DNA of 64,000 nt from Linepithema humile (taxonomy: Eukaryota > Arthropoda > Insecta > Hymenoptera > Formicidae): assembly GCF_040581485.1 (NCBI RefSeq), contig NC_090131.1:7502001-7566000 (forward strand). Direction: 5' to 3'. Position numbers and translations under genes: made by a program. The notes under the pieces were generated by a model that saw nothing but the letters and a program-made list of their open reading frames with translations, made no database searches and was not told where the DNA came from. Numbering within the stretch: position 1 is the first letter of the stretch; the number at the start of each line of letters is the position of its first letter. Positions 1-11,440 of the stretch are shown piece after piece.

Positions 1-134
1 ACAAATTTAATAAATTTTGAATAAAAAGACTAAAAACACAGGATTTTTAAAAACAATATAATATTAACAAAATTTATTCTTATTGTACAGAATTTATTTC
101 AAGGCATGAATTACATTAGAATATGTTATTGCAG

Positions 135-1521
135 GGACACTTTAGATTTGAAGGACCCACATTCCCGTCAATTCCGGAGTTAATCAGGCATCAATGGCTA
201 TCTGGCTTACCGGTGACCAGTCGATCCGGTGCTATTCTTAAGACGCCAATTTTGCGCGAACGGTGGGAACTTAATAACGATGATGTCATTCTTTTGGAGA
301 AAATAGGTCGAGTGAGTAGGCTGACATTAGCGCTCTGCTGTATATTTAACGTCGTGATATAATGTTTACGTTGTGATTTATAGGGAAATTTTGGCGATGT
401 CTACAAGGCGCAATTGAAGACTTCTAAGACTGACGTGGCCGTGAAAACGTGCAAGGTGACGTTACCGGACGAGCAGAAGCGCAAGTTTCTGCAGGAGGGG
501 AGAATACTGAAGCAGTACGATCATCCGAACATAGTCAAGCTTATCGGTATTTGCGTTCAAAAGCAGCCGATCATGATCGTGATGGAATTGGTGCCTGGTA
601 AGATGATCTTGTTGAAAGAACACCACGCTGTATTACGCTAATATTTAACCCGAATGGCTGTCGCGCGCGAGAAGAATTAAAAAATCCGCGATCACATCTA
701 CGAGCTACGATAGTCTGACATGCTGACGTGCTAACTTTAGGTGGTTCGTTACTTACGTATTTGCGGAAAAACGCTAGTACAATAACACAGCGGGAGCAGC
801 TACGTATGTGCAAGGATGCCGCGGCTGGTATGAGCTACTTGGAATCTAAGTATTGCATTCATAGAGACTTAGCCGCTCGCAATTGCCTCGTAGGTAAATA
901 AATTCGCATTTCGATCGTTTCGTCCAAGTCGAAGGCCCGACAAGCAATATACAATGTTCGAATGCGATATGTTCCCCAGGATACGAGTGCATAGTCAAAA
1001 TCTCCGACTTCGGAATGTCGAGGGAGGAGGAGGAGTACATAGTCTCGGACGGTATGAAACAAATTCCCATCAAGTGGACCGCGCCAGAGGCTCTGAATTT
1101 CGGTGAGTCTCTTTATAGCAAGTGGCCGTTGTATTATTATTAAACATACGAATGCGCGTCTCAGGTAAATACACGTCTCTCTGCGACGTGTGGAGTTACG
1201 GGATTCTGATATGGGAGATATTTTCCAAAGGCGGCAATCCGTACAGCGGTATGTCGAATTCGCAGGCGCGCGAAAAGATAGACGCAGGTGAGAGAAATAG
1301 ACGGAATAGAATTGCAGATCGATATTAATGTGTACCAGCGAATTCAGCGTATACATCTGACTTGATTACGTCATTTAGGGTACCGAATGCCGGCTCCGGA
1401 CGGAACGCCCGACGAGATTTACCGATTAATGCTGCGATGCTGGGAGTACGAGCCGGAGAAGCGGCCGCACTTCGATCAGATATACACCGTGGTCGAGACG
1501 CTGTCACAAGCGTATCTATGA
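135..1521 (+). CDS. Fps85D: Fer/Fps non-receptor tyrosine kinase, C-terminal part (5' truncated by window)
   Basis: Coding exons in phase: 135-311, 384-597, 741-893, 980-1102, 1165-1287, 1379-1521 (stop TGA 1519-1521). The first visible exon carries the end of an SH2 domain (FRFEGPTF, then ELIRHQWL) and the SH2-kinase linker. The remainder is a full tyrosine kinase domain: glycine loop GRGNFGDVY split across the first junction, catalytic lysine in VAVKTCK, ILKQYDHPNIVKLIG as in Fer, catalytic loop HRDLAARN, metal-binding ISDFGMS, activation segment ending IPIKWTAPEA, then DVWSYGILIWE. All catalytic motifs are intact. Fer/Fes kinases act in the cytoplasm at membranes and adherens junctions, phosphorylating tyrosines on cytoskeletal and junction proteins; this is family knowledge. 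The F-BAR part would lie upstream of the window. The ortholog could equally be labelled FER; the pairing of this SH2 and kinase fits Fer/Fes better than Src or Abl. Confidence 0.95.
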
Positions 1522-3353
1522 GTATTATGTTAAGAGTATTTTATATACGAAGTAAGAAGTACGAATTGGTGCTATAGTATTTTTAAACACTTATTTTATA
1601 TCACTGTATATTTTTTTCGACAAGCTACAAAATCCAATGACAATTGCCTGGGAGACGTTGGAGCCTTAGAAATACGAAAGAATGCTCACAACCAAATCGT
1701 ACTTTATCTTGTGACTATACATATCTGGTCGTATACGTATCTGGGTATAATATAAAACGTACCGTTGATCGCCATCTGTGTACGTTGTTGCAAAATCGTG
1801 TTGATGTAAATGCCATCGCTCTTTTTATTCGCCATGTTTAATTATTACGTTTTATAAATTATTGTGTTTCTCCGTCCACGTAATTTTCAATTGAATTTAC
1901 AGCATAATAATACTGTTATCACTTTCATATAGTATTTGAATATATATTTAACTTTATTGTTATGTACTTGCAATTATGACGCAATATGTAGGCTTTATTT
2001 ATTCAGTTCTATTGTCATCCGTGTGTTCTCTTCAATATTTCGTAGTGTCTTTTTTTTGGTGTACATATAATAATCGTATGTATATCAAATTTTATAGGCG
2101 CGTATTTGAATCTTGTTTTTGTGTATATTTATTGTAAATTTATTGTCTTTTACGATAATCAACAGCTCAGTAAAAACGTCAGAGATCTTGTACATAAAAG
2201 ATACATTTGCGATTTTACGTACGTTATAATTTTTAGTAACATTTCATCGTATTTAATAGTATATTTTTAAGTAGCAATGTATTATGCCGTACATTTCGAT
2301 ATGTTAATAGTGCTCGGATGCATTCGCGTTTACAAATGTATTTCGCGCAACTCACTAATCTTTCTTTGCGAGCCACTAATTGTGCAAAAATGTGCTTTTT
2401 AAATATTGCAGAAAACGTTGACCGTCGAATGCAAGTGCACTGAATACTATTAATGCAGTCGATCGTACGATTCTGACCAACTATGTTATTGTATACTCTC
2501 ATTCAATTAGATACTAAAAGGCAATCGGTAATTATATATTCGCATAAATTGAATTCCATTCAACGAGCATATTGACAATACGTAAAATTATGCAACATCA
2601 ATTCCAACTATATTCTGTCACCTTTTTCTTGTATATACACGATAAATGTGTAAAGGAACTAAACAATTCACGAGTATTGAAAGATTTGTAATATCGAATC
2701 TCATTGAAAAAGGGATAACGTAATGTTACAAAAAGGCTATGTTACTGGTTTTAAGTTTTCAGAGAATTTATTCTTATATAAACGGTTGAACAGAGAGAAC
2801 TAGAATTAAGCACCTTGCAGTATGGTATTTTAATTATAAGATTCTTTTCCCACGGTAATTTTGTATTCATTATTGCTGTGCAATGCGTAGATAAAAACAA
2901 GATGTAAATGTGTGTATCGTTTGTACTATAAATGTATAAAATTTAAACGTTATAACATCCAACGCTCTTCGAAAGTTAATAAATCAAAATTCTTTAGATG
3001 CACTTCATCACACGCATTCTTGTTTAAAATTACAAACATTACACGTAATCATAAGCAGTCTTTTCTGAATAGATTGTACGAGGTATCATAATGAAGAAAA
3101 AAAATATTACGTTGTAATATAATTTACCTAAAAGTAGTTTATTGCCTGTTATCGCGTAGAATGTGTGTAATGGAATGAAAGACGCTTATCTTGTTTCCAT
3201 ATACAAATACTCAATATTTCTGTGCAATAAATTAATAAAGACGTTGAGCCTAAGATGATTAGAAATATAAAAGTATACATTTCGACATTTCTAATTATCT
3301 TAGTTTTCATATCGCAAGCAACGAGTCATAAATTTTGCATTTTTATATTAAAA
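1522..3353. other. Convergent 3' UTR/intergenic stretch between Fer kinase and eIF2B alpha
   Basis: No coding exon seen in 1.8 kb of AT-rich DNA. The two flanking genes point at each other. Plus-strand AATAAA motifs occur at 2978-2983, 3226-3231 and 3234-3239, and a minus-strand AATAAA lies at 3138-3143, so the two 3' UTRs may overlap by a few hundred bases. The motif assignments are by eye and the actual cleavage sites are unknown. Confidence 0.6.
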
Positions 3354-5076
3354 TTATAAGTACAATTTAATGAGTTCGTCGCTGACAGCCGAGGGCGTGA
3401 GAATTCCCAAGTCGGTGAATAACAGGCTGATGAAATGAGGCGGAGTGTAATCCACCAAGGGGTGTTCCTTTCTTAAATTATTGTTCAGAGTACTGGATGT
3501 ATACTGCACAAACAATATTACATATTTACATATCTCATTTGCGTGCATGAGAGTTATAAAATTAGGTCATTTCAAAAGTCCTTCTTTCGCGTATTTTTTA
3601 CAAATATTTTTTGTTTTAATTGCTTCATATTTGATTTAAAAAATTCAATGGATTTTAAATTAAATAAAAGAATGCAAAGATTTTTGAAATGACTTGATAC
3701 AAGTGTGCGATAATTTACCTTAAATTCATCAGGCAAATCTACCTGATTGAGCGGATAGATTCTCGAGAATTTAAAACTTTCCGTCAATACATAAAATGGT
3801 TTCTTCACCTCCTTTGCGCATATAGCCATTGTGTATGTGCCTATCTACAAAGTGGATCAAGAGAAACATTTTTAGATTCTAAAAGTTATACATTATTATT
3901 TAATTATACTTTATCATTAATATCGAAGTGTACCTTATTAATTACACCGCCGCTTTCAGCAACACCTTCCGCTCCAACCATTACCATATCTACTTGCTCC
4001 ATTACGTAGCCCACAGCAGAGTCTAGAATCACTGTACACGATATTCCCATCTTCGTCAACTCCTCGCACATCTCTTCTCTGTGGAGATAAAACGCAAGGG
4101 CTGTTATAATTAATTATAAAATTAGAAATTTATTAAAGACAAAAATCAGAAGACATGTTTTGCTACGTAACAAAAGTTCAACTTACCCACTATTGTCTGG
4201 TGATGACGATGTAACATATACTTCAAATATTTTATTACTTTCAACAGCTTCCTTCATTGCTTTCAACACTACTCTCGATTTCGAATGTGTAAGTATAGTC
4301 TGGTAAAGAAAAGTGTAATGAAAAATCGGAAATCAATTGGAATATTTGGTGTTTTTCATATTTATGCTTACAGAACCATCGATAATAAAATGTGCTGCTA
4401 CTTTGGCCACTTTTCCTCGTGCTGCGATCAATTTCTCATAGAATACCTTGCCTCTGCCTAGCATAATTCCTTTGCATTCCGCGAATGACTAAAAGGACAA
4501 ATACATCATTCTAATGTAAAGTGAATTAAAAACAAATAAATGTAGCCTCAAGAGTGAATGGAACTTATAATGAATGTTAATACTCTTACAGGTGTATCCA
4601 ATGTCGCCAGTGTAATGAAACGGAGAAACAATTCACTTCCTGAGGCTATTGCGGTGACTGGAGTTTCTGTAGATCGCATAGCATCAATTGCATGTTGCAA
4701 GCAAACGCGAAGCTCTTGAACTGTTTCAGCTGCAAAAAGATTCTACTTTTCTTACACTTGATTGCAGCGATCAAAAAATTTACTTGATATGTGATACAAT
4801 ATATATTGCAAGATACAAATGTTATACATAACAGCAAATGTATGAATATGAGATACTTACACTTTGAGTGCTCCAATACCGTTAATAAAGTACTAATAGC
4901 GGCCATACCCGCTGATACATCCTTGTCGTTTTTTATAATATCATTAAAAAATTTACAAATTTCTGCAAGACATATTAAACATTGTTTTAGATCTATTTGA
5001 TAAGAACTTACGATATGTTAACGTATGAAATATCTTTGCAATCTGTTTATTCGTAGCACATACCTTCTCTTTCCAT
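3354..5076 (-). CDS. eIF2Balpha: Translation initiation factor eIF2B subunit alpha
   Basis: Eight exons on the minus strand, read from the right: 5064-5076, 4861-4962, 4590-4729, 4372-4488, 4187-4299, 3934-4078, 3719-3844, 3354-3503 (stop TAA at 3354-3356). They join in phase to 301 residues, close to the roughly 305 residues of the human subunit. Recognisable segments are SGSELFLRFITLATLD, GRGKVFYEKLIAARGKVAK, LTHSKSRVVLKAM, ILDSAVGYVMEQVD, VGAEGVAESGGVINKIGTY and the C-terminus LFTDLGILTPSAVSDELIKL, which matches the family almost residue for residue. eIF2B is the guanine-nucleotide exchange factor for eIF2; the alpha subunits dimerise and help sense phosphorylated eIF2 in the integrated stress response. 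The distant relative methylthioribose-1-phosphate isomerase was considered, but the C-terminal signature is that of eIF2B alpha. The first exon codes only four full residues. The start is the first ATG before a good donor and lies head to head with the kinesin gene. Confidence 0.96.
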
Positions 5077-5707
5077 GATTAAAATTCGTTATTTCTGCAG
5101 TTCACGTGTTTGAGAATTTATTGAATAGATATATGTATGTACAATGTTTAGGTTAACCTAAAAGTTGCATCAGCCACGCTGCACCACATTTAATCACACT
5201 GCACTGAAATCTACCCTACCTCATGCTGCTTACTGCTTGCGTCTCAAATCTGGCGTCGTTGATTACGTTCAATGGCTTAATTGCGTCGAAGCAATGCAAT
5301 ACAATGCAATACGTCCTACAGAAATTGTACAATATTTTGAAACCGTTATTTAAGATGAGAAGAATATCTCAGTCAATATGTTCTATCAATCTTATCTCGT
5401 TAAAGGTATGTTTATCTCGTGTATGTTTATTGTGAGTCCTCTACGTGTTCGTCGCAGTCGGCTATATACTTTTTCGCCTTCGTCTCATATAAACAAATTA
5501 TATTTTATATTTATTATCACAGGTCCTACGTGTGCAAAAGAAGCTCAGTCTAGCACTTTTCAATATTCATTCGTGCGCCGCAAACAATTCTTTCCAACGC
5601 TTATTCGCAGCTGGAGGGAAACAAGTCGCACATTATTGCCGCGTTAAAGATTATAAAACGTGGAGTATAAAATAAAGAATATAAAGTATAATATCAATTC
5701 TCGGAGG
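5077..5707. promoter_or_regulatory. Shared divergent promoter region, eIF2B alpha (-) and kinesin-5 (+)
   Basis: Only 631 bases separate the two start codons, which point away from each other, so this segment must hold both promoters and both 5' UTRs. On the plus strand a strong donor (AAG|GTATGT, GT at 5406) and an acceptor (TTATTATCACAG ending at 5521) could define a small kinesin 5' UTR intron. Short open frames here (for example 5165-5353) have no family resemblance and are probably chance. No TATA box was evident to me. The promoter assignment is inferred from gene layout. Confidence 0.55.
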
Positions 5708-8700
5708 ATGTCGAAGGAAAAAGATCAAAATATTAACGTCTTCGTGCGTATCAAGTAAGTTGAACAACGGTTATTGCTTTTTTAAAATGAAACGTTGACT
5801 TTTATTAATATTAATGAAATTGTAGCAATTGGGAATCAAATAATATAATAGAAATGAATAATAAAGTTAATTTGATTTAACTCATTTACTGCCAGCCAGA
5901 AATTATTTATATTTTATTTTATTTATTTTATTTAATCCTTGCCTTGCGGCTTAGGATGGCTTCCGGTACATAATACATTATTCATTTAATACAAAATATA
6001 AAATACAATACAAAACAGATTGAATAAACATTGAATCCAAAACTTACAAAACTTACAACTTACAAACTTAAATCCTAAATCTAAATCTAAAACTAAATCT
6101 AAACTTTGCTGTAAAATTCTATTCTCCAGTCTAAAGATCTGACGATCTATAATCTAATCTCTCGCAGATCAACTAAGCTAGTAATAAACTCTGAAATAAG
6201 AAATTATTTATAAATTAATAAAGTAATTGTAACTGTTAATCCTTAATTACCTAATTAAATATCTTCTATGTTTGATTAATATTTTATTTAATTTTTTTTT
6301 GTAACAGGCCTCTAAGTAAGACGAACATATCGGAAAAATGTACAACAGCAGTAAAGATGATATCCGATACGGAAATAATGGTCTGCGAGCGATCGCAAGA
6401 CAGATTCTCAAGGAACTTTACGTTTGATCGAGTCTTTGATCCCTCATCAACCCAAGTTGACATATACAACACAGTGATGAGCCCGTTGTTGAAGGAAATC
6501 ATCGCCGGATACAATTGCACGGTGTTCGCTTATGGCCAGACCAACACCGGCAAAACATACACGATGGAAGGCGATCGCTTGAACGATCCGAATCTGCACT
6601 GGCAAAGCGACACGTCCGCCGGCATGATTCCCCGTTGCTTAAGCCACCTGTTCGACGAGTTGCTTTCAAAGAACCAAAATTATATCATCAAAGTTAACTA
6701 CCTGGAACTGTACAACGAAGAGCTGTTCGATCTTCTGTCGAAAAACGACGATGTCTCGACGTCGAGGCTGATTTTGTACGAGGACTCGAAAAAGGGCGTG
6801 CTCACCATTCACGGCCTGGAGGAGGTGATTGTTCGCGACAAGTACGAGGCCTATGAGATCCTCAGGAGGAATTCGGAGAGACGGCAAACCGCGACGACTC
6901 TGTTAAACGTCAACTCGAGCCGTTCTCACACGGTATTTTCGATTACTGTACAGATGAAGGAGATTAGCAACAGCGACGAGCTGCTGAAGACGGCGAAGTT
7001 GAACCTGGTGGACCTGGCCGGCACCGAGAACATCAGCAAATCCGGAGCTGTTGACAAAAGGGCGCGAGAAAGCAAGAATATCAATCAATCTCTGCTGGCG
7101 CTCGGAAGAGTGATAACCGCCCTCGTGAATAAAGCGCCTCACATACCGTACCGAGAGTCGAAGCTTACGAGATTGTTGCAGGAGTCGTTGGGCGGGCGTA
7201 CGAAGACGTCGATAATTGCGACTGTCTCGTTCGCCAACAGCAACATCGAGGAGACGCTATCGACGCTGGAATATGCGAATCGAGCGAGGAACATCACTAA
7301 TCGTCCTGAGATCAATCAAAAATTGTGCAAGAAGCTGTTGCTGAAAGAATACACCAAGGAGATAGAAAGCCTCAGGAAAGATCTACTGGCGACGTCTACA
7401 AAAAATGGCATCTGCTTATCGCTAAACAACTATAATGAGTTGCAGATGTCGATGGAGTATCAGAGCAAGAAGATACAGGAGATAAATGGTACCTGCAAAA
7501 TGTTAGAAGGTGAAATAAAGAACAAAGAGGTACGTTTATATTATAATTCAAAAATAAAAACAAACTGTTATATTTGAAAGAAAAGAATTTGAAAAAGTAT
7601 TTATTAAATCGTACAAGCTTCTTGAAATTAATGTTTTTTCGCTAGGTAATCATCTTTCTACAGCTCTAAAAATATGAATTTAAGGCTTTGAATGAAACGT
7701 TTTGTTTATTTAAGGAGATCGAAATCAATTTTTACTATATAAACTACATTTTGATTACAGGAATGTATTCATAATCTACAATTGCAATATGACGTTCAAA
7801 CAAACGTGTTAACAAAAATCACGAATGAAGTGTATGATATGAATAGCGCCTTGAAATTGACAAAGATGTATGTGAAACAGATAGAGGATGATAAAAACAA
7901 ACAGAAACACCTTGTAGAGAAGTATATTGGAACCAAACAGATTTTGCACGCGCAAATGGGATCTCTTTTGAACGTGGTAAAGGAAGCATCTGAAGATGCG
8001 CGAAAGCTGCAGGACAAACTCGATTGTAAAAGGTAAATTTGCACAGAAAATATTACGAAAAAATTTAGTTCTTATTATATAAACATATAAACATAGAATG
8101 CTTTTGATCATTCTTTTTGATCGGTTAAAATTTAATATCAAAATTTATTGTTTAATAATTTTGTCGATTGATTTTCACTTTTAATAATAAAATTAACTTG
8201 TTAAAATTAAATTTATTGATGAAATTAATGCAGACAAATTGAGGAAAAAAATAAAATGCTTGTATGGCAGACTAGTGATGATTTGATGGAACGCTACACA
8301 GATATAGAAAATATACTTTCAACTTATAAAACAATTAGTGATATCTTTTTTCAAAAGATAAGAGATAAAATTGGTAAGCGTAAGAAATGTGATTAATTTT
8401 ATGTATTTAACAAACGTTATATGTTGTGAGAATAAGTTTTATCAATCAATAAATTTTTTTTGCAGAAACTCAGATAGCTGCACAAATTAAGAATATGAAG
8501 GCGACAATTCGTTCCATGATCCGTGATGCAATTCATCAGCATTTTACTATAAGTAAAAATGTAAAACGTGAGATAAATACTTCGGTAAGTCTTTAGCAAA
8601 ACAAAATTTTAATAATACTTAATAATAATAATAGGAATTATACCATTTTTTTTACTATTTTAGTATGCATGCTATCGAAAGATGTTAAATACATATGTGC

Positions 8701-10379
8701 AAGATACATCTCGTACAATGAAGAACGGAACTGAATGTTTAAGTGACTTCCATTTGAATGCGGCATCGAATATGTTTGATTTGTTGAAATACAACGAGAG
8801 TTTTCTACAACAATTACAGATCTTAAAAATGAACATTCTTCAGAAAGTAGACAGTGTGTCAGAATATGCGAAATTTGTCTTAGAAGCTGTCTGTGAAGAT
8901 CACCTTGAAGAATGTAATTATCTTCGTAAAAGTTTAACCGAGATTAGAGAGCATATTAATTGTATCGCTCAAAACAAAAAGCAAACCATGGAAAATTACA
9001 AAGAATTCGGAAAGGTATACTAAATGTTTTATCATATATTAAAATATCTTATGTAATTGATGTTATAATGTCATGAACTATCTAATGAAGGAATACAAAT
9101 TTCTATTTATATAGGAAATGGAGAATTTGCTGTGCAAATTCAGGCCCTTAAATGAACATGACAGAAATTCCAAAATTATTGATGCGTCTTGTCAAATTGA
9201 TGAGATTTGCACTAACATATACGATCACACACAAGTTTATAGCGTAGACATGAATAAACAAAAGCATTTGAAAAACTCGCTAGAAAATATATCCCAAGCC
9301 AAGAGCGATATTGATCATAATTTTGACCAGGTAATGTAAGCCATCCATTGTGTTCATAAAATTTCTCAAATTTCTACAATTATATATTAAAACTAAAAAA
9401 TTGTAACAAATTATATATTATTGCTTAACTAATTGTTTTTTTTTTGTTAAAAGATGCATATGATGGGTACAATTACTATCGAAAAAGGAAACGTTTTAGT
9501 GAACGATTTACAAAAACATCTAAATACTAGTTGTACCACATTAAAGCAATATAACAATAACGTGCGATTTAATTTAGAGCAATTACAAGAGAAAATGGAA
9601 AAAGATAAAATTGTAAAACTTAATTTAAATAATGTATGTACATATTTATATACTTAAAGCAATTTTACAATTAATTTCATATTTCCCAATATTTCACTAT
9701 ATAAATAATCGTTATTTTGTTTAATATTTGTTTAACATAGACTATTTGTGAAACGGTCAAAGACCTGAATTTAAATCATGTCACATTTATGGAACAGCAG
9801 CAGCATAAAATTTCAAATTTATGTAAAAAGATAGACGACGAATTAACAATTCATGATATAGAAACACATAATTGTAATAACGACATAATTGACAAACTAC
9901 ATATCTCACAACAACAAATCGACGAATTTTTGGTTGAAGATTCTCATCATTACATTCCAACAGGTTAATTTTTTTATTTATTATTTTATTCTTTTATGCA
10001 GAAAAATAAGCGAATATGCTAGAATAATGCACATTACAAGATATCTCATTGTTCAAGTATATATTTTTATTTTTTTTAAATAAAAAACAGATGTAAATTT
10101 AATACATCAAAGAATTCTTTTTAATATAAACGCTTGTATAATATTTATGGTGATTTGCTTTTATTTGATTTAGTTTGAACAATAAGATGTCTATTATGTA
10201 AGTCTTGTTCATAAAATGGAATTCTTATTTTCTTTCCACAAAAACAAATAGGCACAACACCGCCGAGAAAGACATTTTCTTATTCTCATCAATTTGCCAC
10301 AACGTCGCCGTTATTATCATGGCCATCGAACAAATCATTTATAGATTCTGAGATTGCAGAAAACATAGGACAATTTTAA
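5708..10379 (+). CDS. Klp61F: Kinesin-5 (BimC/Eg5-type) mitotic motor
   Basis: Ten exons: 5708-5754, 6308-7529, 7761-8032, 8234-8373, 8466-8584, 8664-9014, 9115-9330, 9454-9633, 9741-9963, 10252-10379 (TAA 10377-10379), 965 residues. Almost the whole motor is in one 1.2-kb exon. It has a P-loop GQTNTGKT (about 92-99), switch I NVNSSRSH (216-223), switch II DLAGTE (251-256) and HIPYRESKLTRLLQESLGG. The neck region NRPEINQKL resembles Eg5. A long region rich in charged and heptad-like residues follows. The last exon begins with a BimC box (GTTPPRKTFSYSHQF), whose Thr-Pro is the Cdk1 site that targets family members to the spindle. Kinesin-5 forms bipolar tetramers that slide antiparallel microtubules in mitosis (family knowledge). 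Asn in the P-loop and Thr in switch II differ from the usual Gly and Ser. The protein is about 100 residues shorter than fly Klp61F, so a diverged paralog is possible. Confidence 0.93.
5890..6190. repeat. Low-complexity AT-rich block in kinesin-5 intron 1
   Basis: A run of TTTATTTTATT-like units is followed by a less simple segment (CCTTGCCTTGCGGCTTAGG) and then degenerate repeats of AATCTAAA, ACTTACAA and similar units. It may be the decayed tail of a mobile element, but no terminal repeats or coding relics are visible, so only the repeat character is claimed. Confidence 0.4.
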
Positions 10380-11440
10380 TGTAAAATATAAAAGTTTTTA
10401 CACATATAACAATGAGAATATCGAGCCAAGATTTGCTATAACAATCTTCTTTTATTAATATAAACGTTTCGGTCAAGATTTGACCATTTTTAGTGCGTTC
10501 CGTCAAAATTAAAAATTGTACAAAAACTAATTACGAAAAAAAACTAATACAAAAATTAATATTATCTTAAATTAAAAATCCATAATAAATCGGAAATTAA
10601 AAATTTATTAAAAATTGTTTTCTTATATGATTTTGTGTATAGATTTATTTATAAATTTAGCTAATGTTAATCAATTCCTTGATATTAAGATTAAAATTTA
10701 TGTATGTATCATTTAAATAGGTTTTAAGAGCAACATATAATAAAAGTTGAGTCTGTAAGCATTACTACAGATTGTTTGTCACTTGTTCGTTTTATCAAAA
10801 TTGTTTTGCTAAAATCAAAGATGCTGCGAAATGTCACAAGATGTCAGCACTAAAAATGGAATAGAAAACATTCAGTTTATTCTTACTTGTCTTTACTATT
10901 TCAATGGTAGACAGATTTTCAGCAAGGTTGACGGTTATTTGGGCTTACAGTTAGCATGAATTAGCAAACCCACGGACCTGAGCTTAACACTGCAGCATAC
11001 ACACACACATATACACTTACTCTCACACAGAAACACAACCATTGTATCCGCTTCAAATCTCCACCCTCACCAGATCCAGATGGCCGTAAGAGGGGAGATC
11101 CTTCGGAGTGCCATTCGCCATTACATATCTACTCTACTCTCTACTCTCCACTCATCAAGGTTAAGTTGATCACGGCGTTTTACCACGCTGTTTTATCACG
11201 CTCTTAATTTTTGTGTTTCTTTCCGAATTAAAATGGAGTATGTTAAATAATTCCAAGATTTTTTTATCAAATATATTTTATTTAAAATTAATTGAGAGGA
11301 ACCAGATCTTTTACTTAGAATATAATTTGAGAAGAAGACTTAACCTCGTTTAACTGATAACTGATAAAAATAAAAACTAGAAAGGAAAGAATATAAAAAG
11401 CAAATAAAGAGAGAAAAGAGAGATTTTTAATCGAACTAAA
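10380..11440. other. Intergenic region: kinesin-5 3' UTR and NMD3 promoter
   Basis: About 1.06 kb with no supported exon. A plus-strand AATAAA at 10584-10589 is a possible kinesin poly(A) signal. A short CA-rich stretch (about 11000-11015) and a CTCTACT-repeat stretch (about 11131-11153) precede NMD3. A near-copy of the NMD3 start context occurs at 11232-11249 (see findings). Confidence 0.5.

Noticed and set aside
859..1356. 165-codon minus-strand open frame
   Set aside because: It lies antisense to the Fer kinase exons and introns, has no recognisable domain, and is a shadow of the real plus-strand coding sequence.
3354..5076. Methylthioribose-1-phosphate isomerase as the identity of this gene
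   Set aside because: The C-terminus (LFTDLGILTPSAVSDELIKL) and the 301-residue length are those of eIF2B alpha.
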